NCBI GenBank assembly: GCA_050084515.1
Contig: CM114271.1
Coordinates: 52,576,001-52,640,000, forward strand
Direction of reading: 5' to 3'
DNA: 64,000 bases
DNA from: Blasia pusilla
Lineage: Eukaryota; Marchantiophyta; Marchantiopsida; Blasiales
The position numbers were made by a program, and so were the translations under genes. The notes below the pieces were generated by a model. The model was given only the letters and a program-made list of their open reading frames with translations, searched no databases and was not told the origin of the DNA. Position 1 is the stretch's first letter. Every line of letters starts with the position of its first letter. Shown piece after piece: positions 22,501-34,500 of this stretch.

Positions 22501-25500
22501 TCAGTGTCCACCGATGTACGTTGCAGGTATAGGAAGAATTCTTCCCCGAGATACCAATCTGCTGTTAGGATTTCACATAAAATTGTCTGCTGTTTTCTTC
22601 CAGTTTTTTAACTATGGTTAGTTCTGCAAATTATGGTTGGAAGTTTATCATAGTTACAAGTCTCAGTTAGTTTACTAGTTACCTCTTTAACTACTCTTGT
22701 GAGTTTTGGTTATGTTTAATTGTGCACATGGTGTGCTGGCCTACCCTTGCTGTGCTGGCCTGTTGTGCTGTCCTCCCCCTGTTGTGCTGTCCTGCTCATA
22801 ATGTGCTGGCCTGCTCCTGTTGTGGTGGCCCTTCCACCTTGCCTTACCATGCAGTGGTCCCTTCTGCTGGTCTCTTGTAGGAAACTATTTAACTCCCCCT
22901 CTCTTCCCTTCTTTGATTCACTTCTACTCCTGCCCTCTAAGGCTGTGGGTTTTGAGATTAGCTCCTACATACCTGAACCTCTGCTGGTGCCTTGATCAAC
23001 TAAGAAGGAATGTGCATTGGTGTGGAGAATGCTCCAAGTACCAATCTAGCACAAACTCCTGCATCTTGGTTTCAACCACCTCTCTTCAGGACTTGTGTAT
23101 TCTAATAAGGTGTTGCTTTTCAAGCACCCAGTTCTCAATAGAAGTTGTAGACCAGTTCTACATGCAATCCATTTCAGTTTTGCTCTTTTCAGGTTTGTAA
23201 GTGATTACCCTCATGTACATGGTTCAGTGGAAGATCCTGTCGGGATCTACTATCTTTCTATCATTTTAAAGTTTTAAAAGTAGATCTGAGAGGAAGTAGA
23301 ATTCTGATTTCAACATCTGCTGACTGAGCTTCTATCCCTTCCATGTTGGTGTTGTTTGACATGTAAATTAGAGCTTGAGTGCTGGCCGTTCTCCCGTTGA
23401 AATGTCCCACTAGGAGGATGTTCCCGCCTTCATGTGGTGCTCAATAAATGTTAAGAGAGACTGTACTCATTTAGTGGTGCCTGTCGTAGCCTTTAGACCC
23501 CTTTAGCCTGGTTGGACGGTGCTTGAGACTGGGATGGGTGTAGAGAGAGAAGCAAGTGAAGAAGGTACCATATGAGAGGAGGGAGACACTCTCATATAGT
23601 GTGAGTGCTGACCAAACAACGTGTTTGTGCGGAGCTTCCAAGTGTCAACCAAGAAACTCTTCACCACACCATCTACTTTACCTGATTGGGATCCCCAATA
23701 GACATTACTTACCAGTGCAGCAGCTTTGGGCAATGAATCAAGGCTACTGAATGTGTTGAACAATTCTGGTGCTACCAGCTTAGCAATATTAGCATATGCT
23801 CTTGCTCTGTGTGTTGTGAATTTTGCGCAGGAGACCAAGTAATGTCTAGAGGTTTCGTCCCCATCGTCACACAAGGCGCAAGAGTTTAGTTGTGTTCCCA
23901 TCCTGCTTTTCTTATGGTTCAAGGGGATTGCCCCCGTCCTGAACTTGAACTTGAGCCGGGTTCCCAAGCAAGGGGTTCCCCGCAAATAGTTCTTCAGTTC
24001 TGCCCTCTTAGGATATACCGTCAAAAGAGAGAGGTCAGACATTTTCATGGCTTCCTCCATGCTGTTCTGCTGTGAGCGTTTGCCCACTGCTTTGGTTATG
24101 GTATCCACGAATGCTTTTTCATCTTGCTCCCACAGTTCAGGACCTGCTGGGAGCTTGGATGCTTGCACAATCTCTTGAACCTTTTTCGTCCAACATTTGG
24201 CCTGCTTTATGGGTCTTCTTTGGGTCCAGGTTTTCCCCATTACCTCTTTAGGATAGCGATGGGAGTCCATTGTCTCCAGCTGCGTCCGCCATTTCACCTT
24301 GGCGATGTCACGTCTATCCTCCAAGGGTTCCACACCTAGTTCTGATCTCACACCAACTCGGGCTGCTCGTGATGAAGTTGACATCATACCCCAAAACGCC
24401 TTCAGCTGCACAGCTTCAAGCCTATCCCTTTGTTTGGTGTTGGCATCCCACACTGCTGCCCCATATTCCAGCGAGGGACGAATGGTATGCAAAATGACAG
24501 AGCGCTTTACTTCTGATGTGATATCCCGGCAGTGTAGGAATCTGGACAGACCGTTCACCTTCTTGTGGACTTTCTCAGTAGTCTTCTTAATGTGTGCATC
24601 CCACATGCAATCTTCTGAGAATCCTATGCCCAGATAGGTGTATGTAGCCACACGGGGGATCTCTTGTTCGCCCCAGTACCATTGTTGGTCTTGGTCCTCC
24701 TCCTTGCCATTGAAAATCATCACACCACACTTCAATACATTTGCCTCCATGCCCCACATGTCACACCAGATTTTGGTCAGGGAGATCATCTCTTGGAGTT
24801 TCTCTCCTGTTTCCTCAAGGCCACCAAAGTCATCAGCAAACATTAGGGCAACAACAGAACTGTTGCCCACCCGTATGCCTAGTCCACTATCCTCCATTTC
24901 TTCCAACAGGGAATTCACGAAAATGTTGAAGAGAGTGGGAGAGAGAGGGCATCCTTGAGCCACTCCTTGCTTGATGTCGAATGTCCCACTCTTTTGGCCA
25001 TTCACCAGAACTCTACTCCTTCTGGTACATCTTCTCCACCACCCTCCACATTTTCCCTCTCAGCCCCGCCTTCCAGAGGCTATAAGAAAGCCCGTCACGC
25101 CATACAGTGTCGTATGCCTTCTTGAGGTCCAAGAAGAAGCAATAGGTGGGTTTCCCCTCTTTTTTCCTACCCTGGATAATCTGACTGAAGGTGAAGATGT
25201 GATCCGTGCATCCTCGGGCTTGCCGGAAGCCAGCCTGGCCTTCCTTGATGAAAGAATTCTCCTCCAGGTACACAGAGATCCTATTGTTGAGTATACGGCA
25301 AAGGAGCTTCCCGACTACACTCAGCAATGTAATACCCCTGTAGTTTCCAGGGTCTTCTCGCTCACCCTTCTTGAAGAGGTTCACGATGACTCCCACCCGC
25401 CATCTTTGTGGGATGACTTCTGCCCGCCAGACCAGGTTGAAGAGACTCACTAGAGAACGAGCCATAGCAGCATCGCCATACTTCAACAGCTCATTCACAA

Positions 25501-28500
25501 GCTCATCACCAGCGCCTGCTTTGTGGTTCACAAGTTCTTTGATCGCTGCTCCCACCTCAGCCAGGAGAACCAATCGTTATATGGGTTGCCCAGCTCAACC
25601 TCATCATCTACCTTCTCCCGTTGTATCTTAACACAATCCTCCACCACCCTCTCGAAGTTCTGCACTTCAAGAGATGTCCGAGCGGGCTTCCTGCCTAACT
25701 CCTTGTAATGGTCTTCCAACACATGTCGGATCTGTTTAGCCGTGGTCACCATTCCACCGTCTTTTCTCTTCAAGGCCTTCACATCGTTTTTGTCCCTGGC
25801 CTTGCTCAATTTCTGCACTTCCATCCAGAACTTTTTCTGATTCTCAGTGAAATTCTCATTGATGGATGAGTATGTGGCTTGGTTCAATTTCTTCTTGTGC
25901 ATGCGCACGAGAAGAGGGGTTTCCTTGCGTAGGGCCACATACTCTGCCCACAAGGATGCATTGTCCCTGGCTTTGGCACTTGTTGCATACGCTTCCCTTC
26001 GTTTGGAAATGGCTGCCTTGAGTTCCAATGACCACCATTTGACGGCTCTGCTGCATATTATCAATTTCCTGCCGACAGCAATCTCGGCGGCATCTGTCAC
26101 TCCACGCTCCCACCATGCCAGCACCATGTCGACAGTTGTTCTTGTGAACCCAAAGGTCTTGACGGTAGATTCAATGAAAGTGTCAAATGCCAAGAGATTT
26201 TCTTCCAGCTTGCCAATGTACACCTTCTTGTTGCCCTCATCTTGGAAGTCCTCTATCCTCCATTTCTTGATCACTCTCTTCACTGGTTTGGTCGAGCATT
26301 TTAGCCTTTGCTGCAACTCTGTCCAAACCAATGAATGATCTGATCTTCCAATGTCTGTCGCATCCACTGTGATCTTCCCAGTGCGTGTGTAGAGTTCCTC
26401 ATCCACAGCTATGTAGTCCACAATGGAGCTTTCATTCTCCTTGAAGTTGACCCTAGTCCAAGCCGAGAGCTGTGAGAGAGAATGAATGAATGAATAGATT
26501 TATTGTCCACGGGGACCCCACAGGGCCATGGGACTTAGTTTTGACACTTAACAACAAATTTGGAGAGAGAGCAAGCACCAGCGAGGGCCTAAGGGGTCCT
26601 CAGAGCCAGGTGAGTGTCCCTGGTCTTCACACAACTATGCAAGAATTTAGCAATCTGAGTCTGATTCTGCCTAGTCATGAACGGGAGGACCCTGGGAGCT
26701 CGGTGAACAAAGAGATCCGGGAAGTCAAGTCTAATGTGATCGTGAAAGGTGCAGTCGAAGAGGTAGTGATGTTCATCATCAACAAGCCCCGAGTTGCAAA
26801 ATCTACATAATCTGTCCTCTCTTTTCTTCTGTGAGAATTTTCCTTTCTCAATCTCCAGGTCAGTAGAGCCACATCTGAATCTCGCTAATGTATGACGTAA
26901 CTTAGTGGGAATGGGGGCAGAGATGTAGGAGGCTTGCTGCATGGATCTGCAGTTGTTCATGAGGGTGTGGTAGCGCCTCATTCTTTCACCATTTTTGTGA
27001 GAGGAATTCCCCCTGCTTTCCCAGAGGCGCTGGTGTCGGCCCCAGTTGATGGCAATGTAATTGTTGTGTAATTGTTCAGCAAGGTCCTGGTGGGTGGCCG
27101 TAGGCAGGTCACCGATGGATATTCCCCATTTCATGAGCCACTCCGTGCAGTCATAGTACCAATTTTTAGCCCCAAGGGTGGCACTACTTTTTGAAACCAC
27201 GTAGGCCCTGGCGGATAGACGATTGGGATCGTCCTCGCAGATATCCTCAAGGTGTTGGAGAAATGTGATCAGATTTTTAACAGCATGGATCTCCATTGGT
27301 ACCTCCCCAAACTCAGCCAATAGAATGTCGTGGGGAGTGGTTTTCCTAATGCCCAGACTCTGACGCATGAAGAGTTTCTGGGGGGCCTCAAGGCCCTGGG
27401 GCCATGCCTTGGAGCTGGGGCCCCACACTTCAGATGCATAGAGTGTGGCTGGGATCACCAGAGCTTTGAAGAGATGGAGTTTCTGTGGAATATGCCACAG
27501 TTCCATTCTTCTGCAATTGGATTGTAGCAGGTGTAGACCCCTCAAGCCTGCATTGATCTTGTTACGACTCCCATTGGCTCTCCATTGGTTGTTGGGTTTG
27601 AGTTGCAACCCCAGGTATATGTACTCACCCACAATCTCAATGATCTCCCTTCTCATTCCCTGGCTGAAGGTGAAAGTGTGTGACCGCTGCGCCGTAGGGA
27701 GCTGTGATCCAAAGATGATTATCTTCGTTTTCAGCAAGTTGACTTCCATGCCCGATTTGTTGCAGAAGCTTGAAAGTGCATTCAGGTAAAGTTGGAGCCC
27801 ATGTGCTGTTCTAGACATCAGAACTATATCATCTGCAAACAGGAGCAGGGGGATGAGGCAGTGTGCTAGCTCTGGTGGATCTCCATTCACTCCAGAAAGC
27901 ACCTCTTCAAGTTTGTCAATGTAGAGCCCAAACAATGTAGGTGAGAGGGGGCATCCTTGTTTGACTCCGGTGTTGGAAGATAAAGTTTCAGATCTTCCCC
28001 TCTTAGTGGCAATCTGTGCAAACACCTGAGCATATAAGACCTTGATCGCTGTAAGTTGCAGTGGTGGGACACCCAACTCTTCAAGTCGTTTCCAAAGGAG
28101 CGCCCTTGGGACTGTGTCAAAGGCCTTCTTGAAGTCTACAAAACAGCAGAACAATTTACCGGGCTTGTGACCAATTCTCGACTTGGAAGTTTCTTCAATC
28201 AGTACCCGGAGTGTGAGAAGGTGATCCAGGGTGCTATGTGAGTGTCGGAAACCTGCTTGTCCTCTGGCTCGCACCTTCTTTTCTTCAGCCCAGTCGCTGA
28301 TTTTCCTTTCCAGCAGTAGCCCCATAACTTGGCCATGAGGGAGCTCACCATGATCGTTCTGTAGTTGGATGGTATCATTGGGTCTCCAGCCTTGAAGAGT
28401 GGGTAGATCGTATTCATTTGCCATTCTGGTGGGAAGCCCTGTTGAACTGCAGTATTGAAGATTCTGGTGAGGGTTGGGCCAATTGCCTCACTTGCCATCC

Positions 28501-31500
28501 TCTGGTTTGTTATGTAGCCTGATGTGACATCGTCAATGGTGAAGAGGTCCGGTAGATCCTGAAGCCCATTCGGCCAGGGGTCGGTGGGAGCGGCAGTGTT
28601 GGAGTGGTAAAGTTGGGTACCATATGTGGTCCAGATCTGTAGATCCTGGAGTGGAATGATGTTCTGTCTATTTCTGAGTATTCTCCAGAATTTGGCCGAT
28701 TGGTATTTCATCTGTTCTGTGAACTCTGTGATCTTGATGGCAATGTATTTGTGTTTCTTCCTACGTACCAATCGTTTGTAAGTTTTCTGCAATAATCGAG
28801 TGTGTGGAGAGTGTGGATCCTCCCTCAGCCGGTGATTCAGCTCCCTGCGGGCCTCTTTGCAGTCCTTGTCAAACCAGGGTTGGGAGAAGAACGTAGAAGT
28901 GGATCTAATGTGTTTGCCTCCAGACAGTTGGAAAGGTAGGACTTTTCTGCAACATTGATGTAGGATGTCGCTGAACTCAGTCGTGTTCACTGTGGGTGAG
29001 CACTCTGTAAGAGCCTTGTTGACGAGTGTGATGAGTTCATCTTTCTTTTCCTGAAGGAAAGTGTATCGACATTTGGTCGGCAGGGTTAATTTTTCTGCAG
29101 CCTCTGGGATGGTTTTGGAGACCATGATGTCAAAGTAGAGTGGTTCATGATCAGATTCTAGAACGGGTGTGACCTGCACATTGGCAACCAGATGTGGTAG
29201 TTGATGTACTTCCCCAATCAGGTAGTCAACCACTGATGTCGAGGTTTCTCTGTTGGAGTCAGAGTGTCCAATGGAAGTGCGACCTCTTGACTGTGGCCAC
29301 ATAGCCATGCCATTGGCGAGTACCAAACAATGTGTTGAGCAAAGTTGGAGAAGTTTCTCTCCATTGGCTGTTTTTTCCTTGTCCACTGAGTTGCGCTGCA
29401 TGTGTGGGAGGAATACTTCTCTGAGAGACCCATCAGCCGACTGAGTATCAATCCCTTCCACGTTGGTGTTGTTTGACATGTAGATTGGAGCTTGAGTGTT
29501 GGCCGTTCTCCCGTTGAAATCTCCTACTAGGAGGATATTTCCCGTGTGCATGGGGTGCTCAATAGATGTAGAGAGAGCCTCATACGGGAATTCTCTTTTG
29601 AGCACAGTGGGACTCCTCATTGCTGTTTGCTGAAGTAGCAAACAGCAATGAGGAGATCTTTCGGTAACCCCCTTCTTTGTTGACCTTGATCCAGAGGAAG
29701 TGTTTCTCCTCATCAATGTTGGCTATGGAGACAAAAGGTTGTAACCATGGTGCTACCAAGCATGCCAGGCCACCGTGTCCTTTGCTTTTGCTGTTGGTGA
29801 GTGGGTTGTGGGTAGCAAAAACCTGGAAGTCCTCTGTGTTGGGAATGCGGTTGGAATCATGTTCATGTGTTTCAGCAAAAAAGATAAGGTCCAGTTTTGT
29901 GCCCAGATATGTAATGCCATTGCCTCTGGACCAGAATGGTCCTCCACAATTGTGAAAAACTGCCTGAATGGATGGGTTGGTAATATCCTTCCCATCCTCC
30001 ATTCCCTATAGGGAGGTCTTGTCATGTAGGTTTGTCACCTCCAAGTCCTGGTTCCGAGTTGTAGAATTGCTAATTCCCTGGTTGGAATCCGAGTTTTCGC
30101 TCATTGCCCCTCCTGTTTGTCGTGTTGGTGCGGCATTTTTGTTTCTCCTAGGTACTGGTGTCGTGGCCTTTCCTTCCCTGAGTTCACTCCAAAGACCGTT
30201 GTTGCGGGCAGCCAGAACCTTCTCCCTTTCAATAGGGAGTGCTGCTCTTTGCTTGGTGGTCAGATCTGGGAAGATACGGATAGCAGATCCTTTCAGGACT
30301 GCTTTACTGCGGAGGATGGCCAACCTCGTTTCCATCGCTGGTCCCCGTTGTGAGGGATCAAATTGTACCAACATTGGTGCTGGTCGGTCCCCTGTTCCTT
30401 TCCCAAGTCTGATCCCTGTGAAGGTGACTGTTGGCGTGACCCCGAGAGTTGTGAAGACCTTCTCTTGCAAAACTGAATTACAGTCTTCTTCCTTGGAAAA
30501 GTGCAGTCCCTTGATAACTAAATTGAGTTCTCTGGTTTTCCTATCCTGGATTTCTAGGACCCTATCTGCTTCCTCTTTTGCTACCTCTTTGGCTACCTGT
30601 GTTGCAACCTCCGTGATTTGTGTTGTGGTTGTGTGCTTGCCCACTACTTCAGTCCAGGTTCTAACAGGATTTGCAGGGCTGTTCCCAGTTACACGGTAAT
30701 CTTGCATTGCTCTCCCAAGCTGAGACTGTACTCATTAAGTAGTGCCTGTCGTAGCCTTGCGACCATAGACCCTGCGCCCTGGTTGGACGGTGCTTGAGAC
30801 TGGGATGGGTGTAGAGAGAGAAGCAAGTGAAGAAGGTACCATATGAGAGGAGGGAGACACTCTCATATAGTGTGAGTGCTGACCAAACAACGTGTTTGTA
30901 CGGAGCTTCCAAGTGTCAACCAAGAAACTCTTCACCACACCATCTACTTTACCTGATTGGGATCCCCAATAGACATTACTTACCAGTGCAGCAGCTTTGG
31001 GCAATGAATCAAGGCTACTGAATGTGTTGAACAATTCTGGTGCTACCAGCTTAGCAATATTAGCATATGCTCTTGCTCTGTGTGTTGTGAATTTTGCGCA
31101 GGAGACCAAGTAATGTCTAGAGGTTTCGTCCCCATCGTCACACAAGGCGCAAGAGTTTAGTTGTGTTCCCATCCTGCTTTTCTTATGGTTCAAGGGGATT
31201 GCCCCCGTCCTGAACTTGAACTTGAGCCGGGTTCCCAAGCAAGGGTTCCCGCAAATAGTTCTTCAGTTCTGCCCTCTTAGGATATACAAAAGAGAGAGGT
31301 CAGACATTTTCATGGCTTCCTCCATGCTGTTCTGCTGTGAGCGTTTGCCCACTGCTTTGGTTATGGTATCCACGAATGCTTTTTCATCTTGCTCCCACAG
31401 TTCAGGCCCTGCTGGGAGCTTGGATGCTTGCACAATCTCTTGAACCTTTTTCGTCCAACATTTGGCCTGCTTTATGGGTCTTCTTTGGGTCCAGGTTTTC

Positions 31501-34500
31501 CCCATCACCTCTTTAGGATAGCGATGGGAGTCCATTGTCTCCAGCTGCCTCCGCCATTTCAACTTGGCGATGTCACGTCTATCCTCCAAGGGTTCCACAC
31601 CTAGTTCTGATCTCACACCAACGCGGGCTGTTCGTGATGAAGTTGACATCATACCCCGAAACGCCTTCAGCTGCACAGCTTCAAGCCTATCCCTTTGTTT
31701 GGTGTTGGCATCCCACACTGCTGCCCCGTATTCCAGCGAGGGACGAATGGTATGCAAAATGACAGAGCGCTTTACTTCTGATGTGATGTCCCGGCACTGT
31801 AGGAATCTGGACAGACCGTTCACCTTCTTGTGTCCTTTCTCAGTAGTCTTCTTGATGTGTGCATCCCACATGCAATCTTCCGAGAATTCTATGCCCAGAT
31901 AGGTGTAGGTAGCCACACAGGGGATCTCTTGGTCACCCCAGTACCACTGTTGGTCTTGGTCCTCCTCCTTGCCATTGAAAATCATCACACCGCACTTCAA
32001 TACATTTGCCTCCATGCCCCACATGTCACACCAGATTTTGGTCAGGGAGATCATCTCTTGGAGTTTCTCTCCTGTTTCCTCGAGGCCACCAAAGTCATCA
32101 GCAAACATTAGGGCAACAACAGAACTGTTGCCCACCCGTATGCCTAGTCCACTATCCTCCATTTCTTCCAACAGGGAATTCACGAAAATGTTGAAGAGAG
32201 TGGGAGAGAGAGGGCATCCTTGAGCCACTCCTTGCTTGATGTCGAATGTCCCACTCTTTTGGCCATTCACCAGAACTCTACTCCTTCTGGTACATCTTCT
32301 CCACCACCCTCCACATTTTCCCTCTCAGCCCCGCCTTCCAGAGGCTATAAGAAAGCCCGTCACGCCATACAGTGTCGTATGCCTTCTTGAGGTCCAAGAA
32401 GAAGCAATAGGTGGGTTTCCCCTCTTTTTTCCTACCCTGGATAATCTGACTGAAGGTGAAGATGTGATCCGTGCATCCTCGGGCTTGCCGGAAGCCAGCC
32501 TGGCCTTCCTTGATGAAAGAATTCTCCTCCAGGTACACAGAGATCCTATTGTTGAGTATACGGCAAAGGAGCTTCCCGACTACACTCAGCAATGTAATAC
32601 CCCTGTAGTTTCCAGGGTCTTCTCGCTCACCCTTCTTGAAGAGGTTCACGATGACTCCCACCCGCCATCTTTGTGGGATGACTTCTGCCCGCCAGACCAG
32701 GTTGAAGAGACTCACTAGAGAACGAGCCATAGCAGCATCGCCATACTTCAACAGCTCATTCACAAGCTCATCACCAGCGCCTGCTTTGTGGTTCACAAGT
32801 TCTTTGATCGCTGCTCCCACCTCAGCCAGGGAGAACCAATCGTTATATGGGTTGCCCAGCTCAACCTCATCATCTACCTTCTCCCGTTGTATCTTAACAC
32901 AATCCTCCACCACCCTCTCGAAGTTCTGCACTTCAAGAGATGTCCGAGCGGGCTTCCTGCCTAACTCCTTGTAATGGTCTTCCAACACATGTCGGATCTG
33001 TTTAGCCGTGGTCACCATTCCACCGTCTTTTCTCTTCAAGGCCTTCACATCGTTTTTGTCCCTGGCCTTGCTCAATTTCTGCACTTCCATCCAGAACTTT
33101 TTCTGATTCTCAGTGAAATTCTCATTGATGGATGAGTATGTGGCTTGGTTCAATTTCTTCTTGTGCATGCGCACGAGAAGAGGGGTTTCCTTGCGTAGGG
33201 CCACATACTCTGCCCACAAGGATGCATTGTCCCTGGCTTTGGCACTTGTTGCATACGCTTCCCTTCGTTTGGAAATGGCTGCCTTGAGTTCCAAGGACCA
33301 CCATTTGACGGCTCTGCCGCATATTATCAATTTCCTGCCGACAGCAATCTCGGCGGCATCTGTCACTCCACGCTCCCACCATGCAAGCACCATGTCCACA
33401 GTTGTTCTTGTGAACCCAAAGGTCTTGACGGTAGATTCAATGAAAGTGTCAAATGCCAAGAGATTTTCTTCCAGCTTGCCAATGTACACCTTCTTGTTGC
33501 CCTCATCTTGGAAGTCCTGTATCCTCCATTTCTTGATCACCCTCTTCACTGGTTTGGTCGAGCATTTTAGCCTTTGCTGCAACTCTGTCCAGACCAATGA
33601 ATGATCTGATCTTCCAATGTCTGTCGCATCCACTGTGATCTTGCCACTGCGTGTGTAGAGTTCCTCATCCACAGCTATGTAGTCCACAATGGAGCTCTCA
33701 TTCTCCTTGAAGTTGACCCTAGTCCAAGCCGGGGATCCCACCTTATGCCTATCATTAAGTGCCATCAGTTGAAGTTCCCTCAACATCGTGATCAGCCGTG
33801 TGCCATTGCCATTCACTCTCACATCTCCAAACATCCCGATCTCCGCTTGGGGATCGGTGCCTTGCCCCACCCAGCTGTTGAAGTCTCCCAGCAAGACTAT
33901 GTTCCCCTTTGTCTGGAACCCAAGGCAATCAGTTTTCACACTATCAAACGCTGTCTCTATTACAGCAGCAGATTCACTGTTTGTAGGCATGTAAATACAC
34001 CCGATATACATATCCCGCGAGTTGCACTCAGCTCGGACTTTGACCCATATGCTGTGTTCATACTCGAGCCCTGTGCTGATGATCTCACACCTGTCCACCA
34101 TGAAGTCTCTGATGAAGAACCCGACACCCTTCATACCTCTGTTGTTGTTCGCCTGGGTGCTGCACATCTTTCCAAACCATGCATAGTGTGGTACATGGGG
34201 TATCTCCATTAACTTGGTTTCCCAAGTTTCCTGACCCCCGCATATATGTATTTGATTTTTCAGCAAAACTTCAGCAACCTCCAGCTGCTTCATTGCATGG
34301 GTCAGTCCACAGAAGTTCCAGTTACCCAAACGGAGACCTGTCACTAAGTGGGTTGGGGATCGGCGGGCACGCTTTTGGCGTCGGTGTGGCTGCTTGCGAC
34401 ATGGAACCTCTTCATGTGCAGGCTCTTCATCGCTGGTCCCTTGGAGAACACTAAAGACATTAGGTGTGTAGATCACCAGCGGTTTTGTGGAGATGGGCCT

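Larger units (their letters stand above)
26470..30717 (-). mobile_element. LINE B2, nearly full length
   Basis: An L1-like non-LTR retrotransposon with, reading leftward, an ORF1 (30707-30006), an endonuclease (30002 to about 29100), reverse transcriptase (about 28550-27600) and a C-terminal zinc knuckle (about 26830-26760). It ends in a '(attc)n' tail next to a GA tract at 26470. It lies between A1 and A2 and is the most complete B copy in the window. Confidence 0.85.

Noticed and set aside
22720-23277. Leu/Cys-rich frames at 22720-23200
   Set aside because: They lie inside the solo LTR and derive from its 'tgtgctggcctgctcc' low-complexity repeat.
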